A stretch of DNA of 61,735 bases, taken from NCBI GenBank assembly GCA_003225075.1, contig QIAP01000063.1, forward strand, positions 1 through 61,735, given 5' to 3'. This document shows, in pieces, positions 37,559 to 45,113 of the stretch; position 1 is the stretch's first letter, and every line of letters starts with the position of its first letter. The DNA is from Acidobacteriota bacterium (lineage in GTDB: Bacteria > Acidobacteriota > Terriglobia > Terriglobales > Acidobacteriaceae). Under the pieces are notes generated by a model that saw nothing but the letters and a program-made list of their open reading frames with translations, did no database searches and was not told the DNA's origin. Both the position numbers and the translations under genes were made by a program.

Positions 37559-38008
37559 ATGCGTGCTGTGGTCCAACGAGTCAGTCGCGCGAACGTCGTG
37601 GTGGGCGGAGAAACCAGCGGGGAAATTGGCCAAGGGCTGCTGGTGTTACTCGCCGTTGGGCAGGCAGACACGGAATCTGACGCCCACTATCTGGCCGAAA
37701 AGGTCGCCGGACTGCGCATCTTTGAAGATGAAAAGGGGAAGATGAATCTGGCAGTCGCTGAAATTGGCGGCGGTGTTTTGGTGGTTTCGCAGTTCACTTT
37801 GTATGGCGACGTTCGCCGTGGCAAGCGGCCATCGTTCGATGCCGCCGCTCCGCCGCAAAGGGGGCGCGAACTGTATGAATACTTCGTCGAACGGATTCGT
37901 GCCCAGGGTTTGCGGTGCGAAACTGGACGATTTCAGGAAATGATGCAGGTCGAATTGGTAAACGATGGGCCGGTGACAATTCTTGTGGATTCAGCAAAGA
38001 AGTTTTAG
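37559..38008 (+). CDS. dtd: D-aminoacyl-tRNA deacylase
   Basis: Removes D-amino acids (and Gly mischarged on tRNA-Ala) from tRNA. The 149-residue length is standard. [20 protein letters not shown] opens the protein. The catalytic loop is [20 protein letters not shown] (SQxT), and [15 protein letters not shown] matches the cross-subunit NxGPVT motif. The ATG at 37559 is the family start; no clear ribosome-binding site. Neighbours are unrelated. Confidence 0.95.
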   Translation: MRAVVQRVSRANVVVGGETSGEIGQGLLVLLAVGQADTESDAHYLAEKVAGLRIFEDEKGKMNLAVAEIGGGVLVVSQFTLYGDVRRGKRPSFDAAAPPQRGRELYEYFVERIRAQGLRCETGRFQEMMQVELVNDGPVTILVDSAKKF

Positions 38009-38057
38009 CTACGAAGCAGTGCAGCTTCACGGGATTGGTCTTGAGTTCATTCACGAA

Positions 38058-39005
38058 CTAAGCCGCAGCCAAAATCGCATCCGCGATACGTGCTGCGTCT
38101 ACTGCAGCGCGCACCTCGTGGGTACGGATGATATGGGCTCCCTTCAGAATTAATGCTGTTTGCGTGGCCACCGTCCCATAGCTGCGCTGCTCTGCTGGGG
38201 CATCCCGGCCGTTGCGGGAGAGGGTTCTTCCAATGAACGATTTTCGTGACGTTCCCACCAGCATAGGGAATCCTAGAGATTGAAATTCATCGAAGCGCGC
38301 AAGCAGAGGATAGTTTTCGTCCCACTTCTTTCCGAAGCCGAATCCTGGGTCGAGGGTCAATCGATCCCGTTTGAGGCCGGCAAGCACGGCGGCCTCGGCC
38401 CACTGCTTGAGTTCACGTTTTACCAGCAGTAGCGGATCCCTTAGGGGCGGCAGGGTGCGCCATTCCTCCGGGCGGCCCCGCAGGTGCATCAGCACAGCCC
38501 CGCACTTCAGCTCGGCGATGGTCTTCGCCATATGAGCGTCCCAATGGAAACCACTCACGTCATTCACGATTTCCGCGCCTTGGTTGACTGCTGCCCGGGC
38601 CACGCCTGCCTTGTAGGTATCTATTGAAATGACTGCTTCGGGTCGTTTCTGTTTTATGGCCGTGATCACAGGCAGCACGCGCTGCAATTCTTCTTTCTCG
38701 GTTACCGCTTGCTTGGTGGACAGCGTTCGCTCGGAGGATAGTTTTTCGTTTGTTTCGGATGACCTGATATCGGAAGAACCCAGCTTAACCTCCGCGCCCG
38801 GACGTGTAGACTCTCCACCCACATCAATAAGGTCTGCACCGTCGTCCAGAAGATGAAGCGCGTGCTCCACCGCCTTGTCCGCGTCGAAATATAAGCCGCC
38901 GTCAGAAAAGGAGTCAGGGGTTACGTTAACGACTCCCATGATTAACGTCCGCTTCCCCAATTCGAGCGATCGCGATCCGAGATTCCAATGGTAAATGGGG
39001 CGCAT
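38058..39005 (-). CDS. folP: Dihydropteroate synthase
   Basis: Condenses hydroxymethyl-dihydropterin pyrophosphate with para-aminobenzoate in folate synthesis. The 315-residue protein has LIMGVVNVTPDSFSDGG, DLIDVGGESTRPGAE, ISIDTYKAGVARAAVNQGAE with IVNDVSG, LTLDPGFGFGKKWDENYPLL, MLVGTSRKSFIG and ending THEVRAAVDAARIADAI. Between GAE and ELQRVLPVI there is an extra polar segment of about 30 residues (KLGSSDIRSSETNEKLSSER and more), absent from most homologues. The loop carries the flexible region after strand 2, so it may be a lineage insert. Confidence 0.94.
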   Translation of the reverse strand: MRPIYHWNLGSRSLELGKRTLIMGVVNVTPDSFSDGGLYFDADKAVEHALHLLDDGADLIDVGGESTRPGAEVKLGSSDIRSSETNEKLSSERTLSTKQAVTEKEELQRVLPVITAIKQKRPEAVISIDTYKAGVARAAVNQGAEIVNDVSGFHWDAHMAKTIAELKCGAVLMHLRGRPEEWRTLPPLRDPLLLVKRELKQWAEAAVLAGLKRDRLTLDPGFGFGKKWDENYPLLARFDEFQSLGFPMLVGTSRKSFIGRTLSRNGRDAPAEQRSYGTVATQTALILKGAHIIRTHEVRAAVDAARIADAILAAA

Positions 39006-39127
39006 CCGCCCGATTCTAAATCACTTCATCGCACCGGATGATTCACGACACCCTAAGGGCTGGTATCTGCGTTGACTGGACGCTGCGGCGGTTGTTTGCA
39101 GGGTAGTGTTAGAATCTGGTTACTGCC

Positions 39128-40693
39128 ATGCGCCGTACGCGCCCCTTTCTTCCGATCGTTTGTCTGCTGCTGATATCCCAGCTTTACGCGGCGGGCGTCA
39201 AACCGCTACCCAAACGCATTGCCGCTGTACTTTCCGACCCTGATCTCTCCCATGGTTTCTGGGGCATCGAAGTCGTTTCGCTTCCCAGCGGGCACATCTT
39301 GTATGCGCAGAATGCCGACAAACTATTTACCCCGGCGTCTAACACAAAACTTTTCACCACGGCGGCGGCGCTAGCGCTGGTAGGGCCCGACTACAAATTT
39401 CACACTACGGTGGAAACCGCCGGCACGCTCGATAAGTACGGACGCCTTAGTGGCGATCTTGTACTGATGGGGCGCGGTGACCCCAATCTTTCCGGAAGGG
39501 CACTGCCTTACGATCTGCGCACCGAACGCAACGATCATCCGATCCAGGTACTGGAGAATCTGGCGGACGCACTAGTACAAAAAGGCGTGAAGTACGTTGA
39601 CGGTGACATCGTTGCAGATGACTCTTACTTTGCATTTGAACGCTACGGCGAAGGCTGGAGCCAGGATGACCTGGTGTGGGGCGACGGAGCACCAGTTTCG
39701 GCCCTTACGATCAATGACAATGTCGTATTCGTGAATATCCTGCCTGCGGATCGCCCTGGCGAGCGGGCCTTCGTCAGTGTGACGCCGTTCGCCGATTACT
39801 ACCGCATTGATAACCGGATCATTACCACGCCTGGAGGGACCGGCCGCAAAATCTTTATCAATCGCGAGCCCGGATCTACCGTCCTGACGCTGTGGGGCAA
39901 TATGCCGCTGGACGATCAGGGCGCCAATGAGGCGCTGGCCATCGAAGATCCCGCGGAATTTGCAGCGCAGCTTTTCCGTAGCTTGCTGGAAAAACGTGGC
40001 ATCTCGGTTTACGGGCGTCAACGAACCCATCACACGGAACTGGCCAGCCTCTCCACGTTCAGCGTTACCAGTCTCGCGCCTTCGCGTGGTGGAGATGACA
40101 ACCAGTTCCGGTCGGGACAGATGAACCAGCCGCTGGTGCTGGCGAGCAATGAATCCAAGCCGATTAGCGAAGACGTACGCGTGATCAACAAGGTCAGTCA
40201 AAACCTGCATGCTGAAATCCTGCTAAGGCTGCTGGGACGAGAAAAGGGAACGGCTGGCACGGTTGAAGGTGGATTGGAAGTGCTGCGCGGATTTCTGACC
40301 CAGGCGAACGTACCCGCCGACCAGTATCTGTTCTATGACGGATCGGGCCTTTCCCGGCAGAACCTGGTCACACCGCATGCCGTCGTTCAATTGCTTCGCT
40401 ATGCAGCGGTACAGCCGTGGGGTAATGTCTACCGGAGCACGTTTCCGGTTGCCGGAGTGGATGGCTCGCTTTCCGATCGTTTCAAGAATACGAAGCTGCA
40501 GGGGCGGGTCAATGGAAAGACAGGGTCACTCGGCGGAGTAAAGGCGCTTTCGGGTTACGCCAAGACCGACAAGGGCGAGCAAGTCGCGTTCTCGATCCTC
40601 TCCAATAATTTCAATCTTCCGAACAAACGCGTCACCGACACGATTGACCGCATCGTCGAAGCCATCGTCGCGGACGCACCAGCCTCGAAATAA
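39128..40693 (+). CDS. dacB: D-alanyl-D-alanine carboxypeptidase/endopeptidase (PBP4 type)
   Basis: A periplasmic peptidoglycan hydrolase of 521 residues. The signal peptide is LPIVCLLLISQLYAAG. The catalytic Ser71 and Lys74 lie in FTPASNTKLFTTAAALALVG (SxxK). KVSQNLHAEILLRLLG gives the SxN motif and VNGKTGSLGGVKALSGYAK the KTG motif (near residue 464). The domain inserted after the first motif (residues about 90-290) is the S13-family insert. Class C penicillin-binding proteins of this type trim or cut cross-links. Monocistronic. Confidence 0.93.
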   Translation: MRRTRPFLPIVCLLLISQLYAAGVKPLPKRIAAVLSDPDLSHGFWGIEVVSLPSGHILYAQNADKLFTPASNTKLFTTAAALALVGPDYKFHTTVETAGTLDKYGRLSGDLVLMGRGDPNLSGRALPYDLRTERNDHPIQVLENLADALVQKGVKYVDGDIVADDSYFAFERYGEGWSQDDLVWGDGAPVSALTINDNVVFVNILPADRPGERAFVSVTPFADYYRIDNRIITTPGGTGRKIFINREPGSTVLTLWGNMPLDDQGANEALAIEDPAEFAAQLFRSLLEKRGISVYGRQRTHHTELASLSTFSVTSLAPSRGGDDNQFRSGQMNQPLVLASNESKPISEDVRVINKVSQNLHAEILLRLLGREKGTAGTVEGGLEVLRGFLTQANVPADQYLFYDGSGLSRQNLVTPHAVVQLLRYAAVQPWGNVYRSTFPVAGVDGSLSDRFKNTKLQGRVNGKTGSLGGVKALSGYAKTDKGEQVAFSILSNNFNLPNKRVTDTIDRIVEAIVADAPASK

Positions 40694-40759
40694 GATCGTA
40701 TGAGGGAGGAGCGACTTCGGCCCACCTTCTGAGCGAAATTTAGACGTTTCCCGTGGTCT

Positions 40760-41557
40760 TTAGGCGAGGATGAACGGTAGAGTCGTCACCTTCAAGTCAT
40801 CTGAAGAAGCAGAATAGCGTCGGGCTTGTACTCCCAAGCTGACCCCTACGCCAAACACTCGCGGCTCGGTGCGAAGGACCTCGCTTTCTCGGAATATCCT
40901 GATTGCGCGATCGCAAAATCTCTGAGGAAACTCTACGTTGTCCGGCGCGCCACAGCATAAGTAGAGAGAGAGCAAGTCACAGAATTGGAGCACATCTATT
41001 AATATCTCGATGTCCTCGCGAGAGCAGCCGTCTATAGTAGCCAACCGTTTCCGTCGCTCCCCTTCATTCGCAATAAACGACTGAAGTCTTTGGGTGTCAT
41101 CGGGGGCATCGCTCGCGGCTTGCAAGCGGGTTTCTGCGAGGCGCGAAAAATGTCCGCTTACAACAATTCCACCCCGCGGACTGGCGTTCTCCGCGATGGA
41201 GATCGAGTCACGCCAGGCGGAGAGAAATTCGAGGGGCGCCATTTCCAGGAATGAGCGCGGCCTCCCTTTTATGGTGTCTGCGTACCCATCACTGTCAAAT
41301 TGCGCCCAACCTCCATCGTGCAAAGCAATTGCCCGTACGACATGAGGATCCAGCTTTGGAAACAATGGGGATGAAATGTTCGCGGCCAGGTCGCCTGCGA
41401 GAATTGCGTGATCGGCCTGCGTTACCAGCCACCAATCTTTAGCTTCGCACTTCTGCTGCCGCTCTACCGCGCCCCAGGCTGGAACGGGATTTGCCTGGCT
41501 GAGCCCCTTCCCTGGGCCAGTCTCAGCTGATGCCGAACTCAGCGGGAACAGAACCAT
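40760..41557 (-). CDS. DUF3891 family protein
   Basis: A 265-residue cytoplasmic protein. WWLVTQADHAILAGDLAANI, HVVRAIALHDGGWAQFDSD and NEGERRKRLATID followed by DLLSLYLCCGAPDN match DUF3891. The H-A/ALHDGG pattern resembles an HD-type phosphohydrolase site but this family has not been assigned an activity. The first 30 residues are not conserved. Neighbours (dacB, DUF488) give no clue. Confidence 0.75.
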   Translation of the reverse strand: MVLFPLSSASAETGPGKGLSQANPVPAWGAVERQQKCEAKDWWLVTQADHAILAGDLAANISSPLFPKLDPHVVRAIALHDGGWAQFDSDGYADTIKGRPRSFLEMAPLEFLSAWRDSISIAENASPRGGIVVSGHFSRLAETRLQAASDAPDDTQRLQSFIANEGERRKRLATIDGCSREDIEILIDVLQFCDLLSLYLCCGAPDNVEFPQRFCDRAIRIFRESEVLRTEPRVFGVGVSLGVQARRYSASSDDLKVTTLPFILA

Positions 41558-41646
41558 TCGAGATCACTTCTTTCGAGGTGGGACCAAAGGAGACAAAGAG
41601 GTTTGTTTCTGCGCGGCCGGATGTGGAGAATCGACTAAAGTGAAAT

Positions 41647-42093
41647 TCATTGTGGACGTTTCGCTGCCCGTGGTGTTCGCATTCCCTTCATGGCTCCGGG
41701 GCCTGTCCCAGTTGGCGGTTTGCGCAATCCTTCCAGTAATTGCTTGAGCACTACGGCATTGTTGTGCTTTTCATTCCTGGAGGCGTATAGCAGAGTCATC
41801 CGACGATGTTTTCCGGCGAGACGATAGAGTTGTTCCAAGGCGCCTGCCGCCTCCGGCCGCGTGAGTTCCTTCAAATAGCGTTTACGAAAGGTCGGCCAAG
41901 CCTCGGGACGGGCATGAATCCACTTTCGTAAACCATCCGACGGCGCTAATTCGCGCAACCAGGCACGCACCGAAGCTCTCTCTTTGCTCAAGCCGCGAGG
42001 CCACAGCCGATCCACCAGAACCCGTACTCCGTCGGAAGGGATTGCTCTTTCATAGACTCGTTTCACCATTATCGGCATGGCGTGCTCTGGCAT
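41647..42093 (-). CDS. DUF488 (YeaO-like) protein
   Basis: A 148-residue protein. VKRVYERAIPSDGVRVLVDR with LWPRGLSKERA and WLRELAPSDGLRKWIHARPE are the hallmarks of the YeaO subgroup; MTLLYASRNEKHNNAVVLKQ closes the domain. The tail is basic. ATG 42093 is used; ATG 42069 (MVKRVYERA) matches shorter homologues. No biochemical role is established. A second, distinct DUF488 subgroup gene is at 44115, on the other side of selA. Confidence 0.85.
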   Translation of the reverse strand: MPEHAMPIMVKRVYERAIPSDGVRVLVDRLWPRGLSKERASVRAWLRELAPSDGLRKWIHARPEAWPTFRKRYLKELTRPEAAGALEQLYRLAGKHRRMTLLYASRNEKHNNAVVLKQLLEGLRKPPTGTGPGAMKGMRTPRAAKRPQ

Positions 42094-42174
42094 CGTGCTC
42101 TATTATTTTACGTCGGCAACAAGCTACCCGCGAAGAGGGCCCGAACTTTTCGACATCTGATTTCGTGAGGCAAG

Positions 42175-42582
42175 ATGCAATTTCACCAATTCGGGTTACT
42201 CGCGAAATCACGAATCTTTTATCTGAAATCCGTGGTTCATCTTGGTGTCTTACTGACAATGCTTGGGTCACTTGTCGGATGCAACGTTGAGCGCCGCAAG
42301 AGCGACGCGGAACTCGGGCTTAATTCGCAACAAGCCGCCGGCCGCCGCGTTTACGACAACTACTGCGAGCATTGCCATGAGCCCTACTCTTCGCGCGGCA
42401 AGAAGGGCCCGAGCATGAAGGGAGTTTTTAGGAAACCATTCCTGCCTTTAAGCGGGCTTCCCGCAAATGACGAGCGGATCAGTGAAATCATCCGCTTCGG
42501 ACACGGCACCATGCCCAGCTTCGGCCAGGTCCTCACCCAGGAACAAATCCAGCACCTACTTGCCTACATGCACACTTTGTAG
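42175..42582 (+). CDS. Membrane- or lipid-anchored mono-heme cytochrome c
   Basis: A 135-residue periplasmic electron carrier. The N-terminal segment LGVLLTMLGSLVGC is a signal with a lipobox-like Cys. The heme-binding motif is CEHCH (YDNYCEHCHEPYSSRG), and the axial Met is likely in RFGHGTMPSFGQVLTQEQI. The C-terminal helix IQHLLAYMHTL is typical of class I cytochromes. GAGG lies four bases upstream of the ATG. It precedes selA by 46 bp on the same strand, so co-transcription is possible but functional linkage is not implied. Confidence 0.85.
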   Translation: MQFHQFGLLAKSRIFYLKSVVHLGVLLTMLGSLVGCNVERRKSDAELGLNSQQAAGRRVYDNYCEHCHEPYSSRGKKGPSMKGVFRKPFLPLSGLPANDERISEIIRFGHGTMPSFGQVLTQEQIQHLLAYMHTL

Positions 42583-42628
42583 CCTCGCCTTTTTGCTCCC
42601 CGCGTTGACCGTGGGATAATTACTGCCT

Positions 42629-44068
42629 GTGAAGACCGCCGCGAAATCCGATCTATACCGCAAGCTGCCTTCGGTGGACGATTTGCTGCGTGAGACGGAA
42701 ATCGTGGCTCTCGCAGCGCACGAAGGCCACGCCGCTGTCGCCGACGCTGCCCGTGCCGTGCTTACCCGGCTGCGCACAGAAATCTCCGATGGGCATCTCG
42801 ACTCCGCAGCCGTCGATGTTGCCATCGCCGGACTGGCTGGCGCGGTCGAACACCAGCTCCGCAAGGCGCTTAGTTATTCATTGCGTTCTGTGATCAATGC
42901 TACGGGAGTGATTCTGCATACCAATCTTGGGCGTGCGCCTTTGCTTTCATCCGCCCTCGATCACATCCGAGATACTGCGAGCACCTACTCGAACCTCGAG
43001 TTCGAGGTCATTTCCGGAGAACGTGGCAAGCGCGACGTCCATGTGGAGCGGCTTTTCCAAAAGCTGCTGAACGACAGCTTCGCAGGCGAGGGCACTCGCG
43101 CTGCCCCGGCGGACGTCTCCACGATTGTGGTCAACAACAATGCCGCGGCCGTCCTGCTGGCGCTGAACACTCTGGCCGACGGGGAAGAAGTCATCGTCTC
43201 ACGCGGCGAACTGGTCGAAATTGGCGGATCTTTTCGCATTCCGGATGTGATCTCCAAGTCGGGAGCGGTGCTGCGGGAGGTGGGCACAACCAACCGGACG
43301 CGCATCGCCGACTACGAGAGCGCCATCAGTCAAAGCACCCGTTTGTTGTTGCGCGTACACCGTTCCAATTTCCAGATCAGCGGTTTTACGGAACGACCAT
43401 CGCTCCAGGAATTGGTAAGTTTGTCTCGCAAGCGGGGCATTCCAGTGGTCGAAGACCTGGGGAGCGGCGCGCTGTTCGATCTGAATTCTGTCGGCGTCAG
43501 CGGGGAACCGGGTGTTATTCATAGTCTCCGCGCCGGTATAGACGTAGTCACTTACAGCGGAGACAAGCTGCTGGGCGGCCCGCAAGCCGGTCTTCTCAGC
43601 GGACGTCGTGATCTGATTGCGCGCATGAGGTCGAACTCGTTGTTCCGCGCGCTTCGTGTTGACAAGCTTACTTACGCCGCACTCGAAGCTACTCTGCTGG
43701 CGTACATCAAACGTGATCACGAGGCGATTCCCGTTCTCCGTATGATGCGCGCCTCGAAAGACGAGATCGGCAAACGCGCCGAAATTGCTGCTCAAAAGCT
43801 TGCATCCGCAGCACTGAAGGTAAAGATTGCCGACGGAGAATCCGTAATCGGGGGTGGGGCTGCGCCGTCTGCGGTCTTGCCTACCCGCCTCCTGGCGGTA
43901 AGTTGCGATGATCTAAGCGCCGAAGAACTCGCCGAACGCTTGCGAGCTTCTGATCCGCCGGTGATTGCACGAGTTGAAGACGGGCGGGTGTTGCTGGATT
44001 TGCGAACCGTGTTTCCGGACCAGGACGATGTTGTCGTGAGCGCGCTGAATCGCGCGAGTCGCCGATAA
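42629..44068 (+). CDS. selA: L-seryl-tRNA(Sec) selenium transferase
   Basis: PLP enzyme that converts Ser-tRNA(Sec) to Sec-tRNA(Sec) using selenophosphate. The 479-residue length is close to E. coli SelA (463). RKLPSVDDLLRE at the N-terminus is the domain that reads tRNA(Sec). RSVINATGVILHTNLGRAPL, STIVVNNNAAAVLLALNTLA and VEIGGSFRIPDVISKSGAVL follow. The PLP lysine is K313 in VTYSGDKLLGGPQAGLLSGR. The start is GTG 42629. With selB at 4375 it shows that the organism can use UGA for selenocysteine. selD and the tRNA gene selC are not seen in the window. Confidence 0.96.
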   Translation: MKTAAKSDLYRKLPSVDDLLRETEIVALAAHEGHAAVADAARAVLTRLRTEISDGHLDSAAVDVAIAGLAGAVEHQLRKALSYSLRSVINATGVILHTNLGRAPLLSSALDHIRDTASTYSNLEFEVISGERGKRDVHVERLFQKLLNDSFAGEGTRAAPADVSTIVVNNNAAAVLLALNTLADGEEVIVSRGELVEIGGSFRIPDVISKSGAVLREVGTTNRTRIADYESAISQSTRLLLRVHRSNFQISGFTERPSLQELVSLSRKRGIPVVEDLGSGALFDLNSVGVSGEPGVIHSLRAGIDVVTYSGDKLLGGPQAGLLSGRRDLIARMRSNSLFRALRVDKLTYAALEATLLAYIKRDHEAIPVLRMMRASKDEIGKRAEIAAQKLASAALKVKIADGESVIGGGAAPSAVLPTRLLAVSCDDLSAEELAERLRASDPPVIARVEDGRVLLDLRTVFPDQDDVVVSALNRASRR

Positions 44069-44114
44069 GTCGCCGCAGACACTCTTAGTCCAGTGCTTGT
44101 GGTGAAATGGAAGC

Positions 44115-44645
44115 ATGGCCACGCTCTACACCATCGGCCACTCGACCCGCGCTCTGGATGAGCTGGTCAGTGCCCTTAAGGCACACTCTATCGATGTTCT
44201 GGTCGATATCCGATCTCTTCCGATGTCCCACCGTCTGCCGCATTTCAATCGCGAATCGCTGGTAACATCTTTGCCGGCCGCTGGGATTAAGTACGTTTGG
44301 ATGAAGGAACTCGGCGGACGCCGGAAAAAGATTCGGGACGACTCACCTAACACCGGCATGCGTAGCGCGAGTTTCCGTAACTACGCCGACCACATGCTGA
44401 CCCCTGAATTCAAGCATGGCATCTCCCAACTGCTCGGACTCGCCGGAAATGCTCGCATCGCCTACATGTGCGCTGAGCGCGTTTACTTCCGCTGTCATCG
44501 TATGCTGGTTTCCGACTGGCTGGTCGCCCATGGCCATACGGTCTTGCACATTGATTCCGAGAAAACAGCGAAGCCACACAGACTCACTCCCGAAGCCCGC
44601 GTGGTTGACGATCAAGTTATTTACAACGCAGACCAGTTGTTCTAA
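44115..44645 (+). CDS. DUF488 family protein (CxxxxxxxxC type)
   Basis: A 176-residue protein. LYTIGHSTRALDELVSALKA, VLVDIRSLPMSHRLPHFNRE and KYVWMKELGGRRKK are typical of the DUF488 branch with an N-terminal YTIGHS. The late motif IAYMCAERVYFRCHRMLVSD has the paired Cys and His of that branch. Function unknown, suggested from context in other genomes to be nucleic-acid related. It follows selA by 46 bp on the same strand. Confidence 0.88.
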   Translation: MATLYTIGHSTRALDELVSALKAHSIDVLVDIRSLPMSHRLPHFNRESLVTSLPAAGIKYVWMKELGGRRKKIRDDSPNTGMRSASFRNYADHMLTPEFKHGISQLLGLAGNARIAYMCAERVYFRCHRMLVSDWLVAHGHTVLHIDSEKTAKPHRLTPEARVVDDQVIYNADQLF

Positions 44646-44690
44646 CGCGTGAGGCGACGCGCTGGTTCATGCTTGTGCTACTTTGAAGCC

Positions 44691-45068
44691 ATGATCGTCG
44701 GCACCGGCATCGACATCGCCGAAGTTCCACGCATCCGCGCAGCCATCGAGCGTTTCGGAGATCGTTTCGTCAAACGCATCTTTACTGATGGCGAGATTCG
44801 CTACTGCCAGTCGAAGGCCAACCGGGTTGAGCGCTATGCTGCGCGCTTCGCCGCCAAAGAGGCTGCCATGAAAGCCCTCGGTACGGGCTGGAACCATGGG
44901 GTTCGCTGGTGCGACATCGAAGTTACTCGCAGGCGGGGCAGCAGGCCCACCATCGTATTCCACGGGAAAGCCGCCGAGTTCGCCGCGAGGCTTGGCGCCA
45001 AAAATACCGCTCTCTCACTCACGCACACCGCTGACCAGGCTCTTGCACAAGTTATTTTGGAAAGTTAA
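44691..45068 (+). CDS. acpS: Holo-[acyl-carrier-protein] synthase
   Basis: Transfers phosphopantetheine from CoA to the acyl carrier proteins at 33434 and 33806. The 125-residue protein opens with MIVGTGIDIAEVPRIRAAIE (Asp of GxDI, a Mg ligand) and has RYAARFAAKEAAMKALGTGW, the second catalytic motif. ALSLTHTADQALAQVILES ends it. ATG 44691 is the conserved start; the frame is open to GTG 44649. It follows the DUF488 gene by 45 bp. Confidence 0.94.
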   Translation: MIVGTGIDIAEVPRIRAAIERFGDRFVKRIFTDGEIRYCQSKANRVERYAARFAAKEAAMKALGTGWNHGVRWCDIEVTRRRGSRPTIVFHGKAAEFAARLGAKNTALSLTHTADQALAQVILES

Positions 45069-45113
45069 ATCGAGCAATTCTGCTAGACTGTCGCTTCCGG
45101 AACAAATCTTAAG

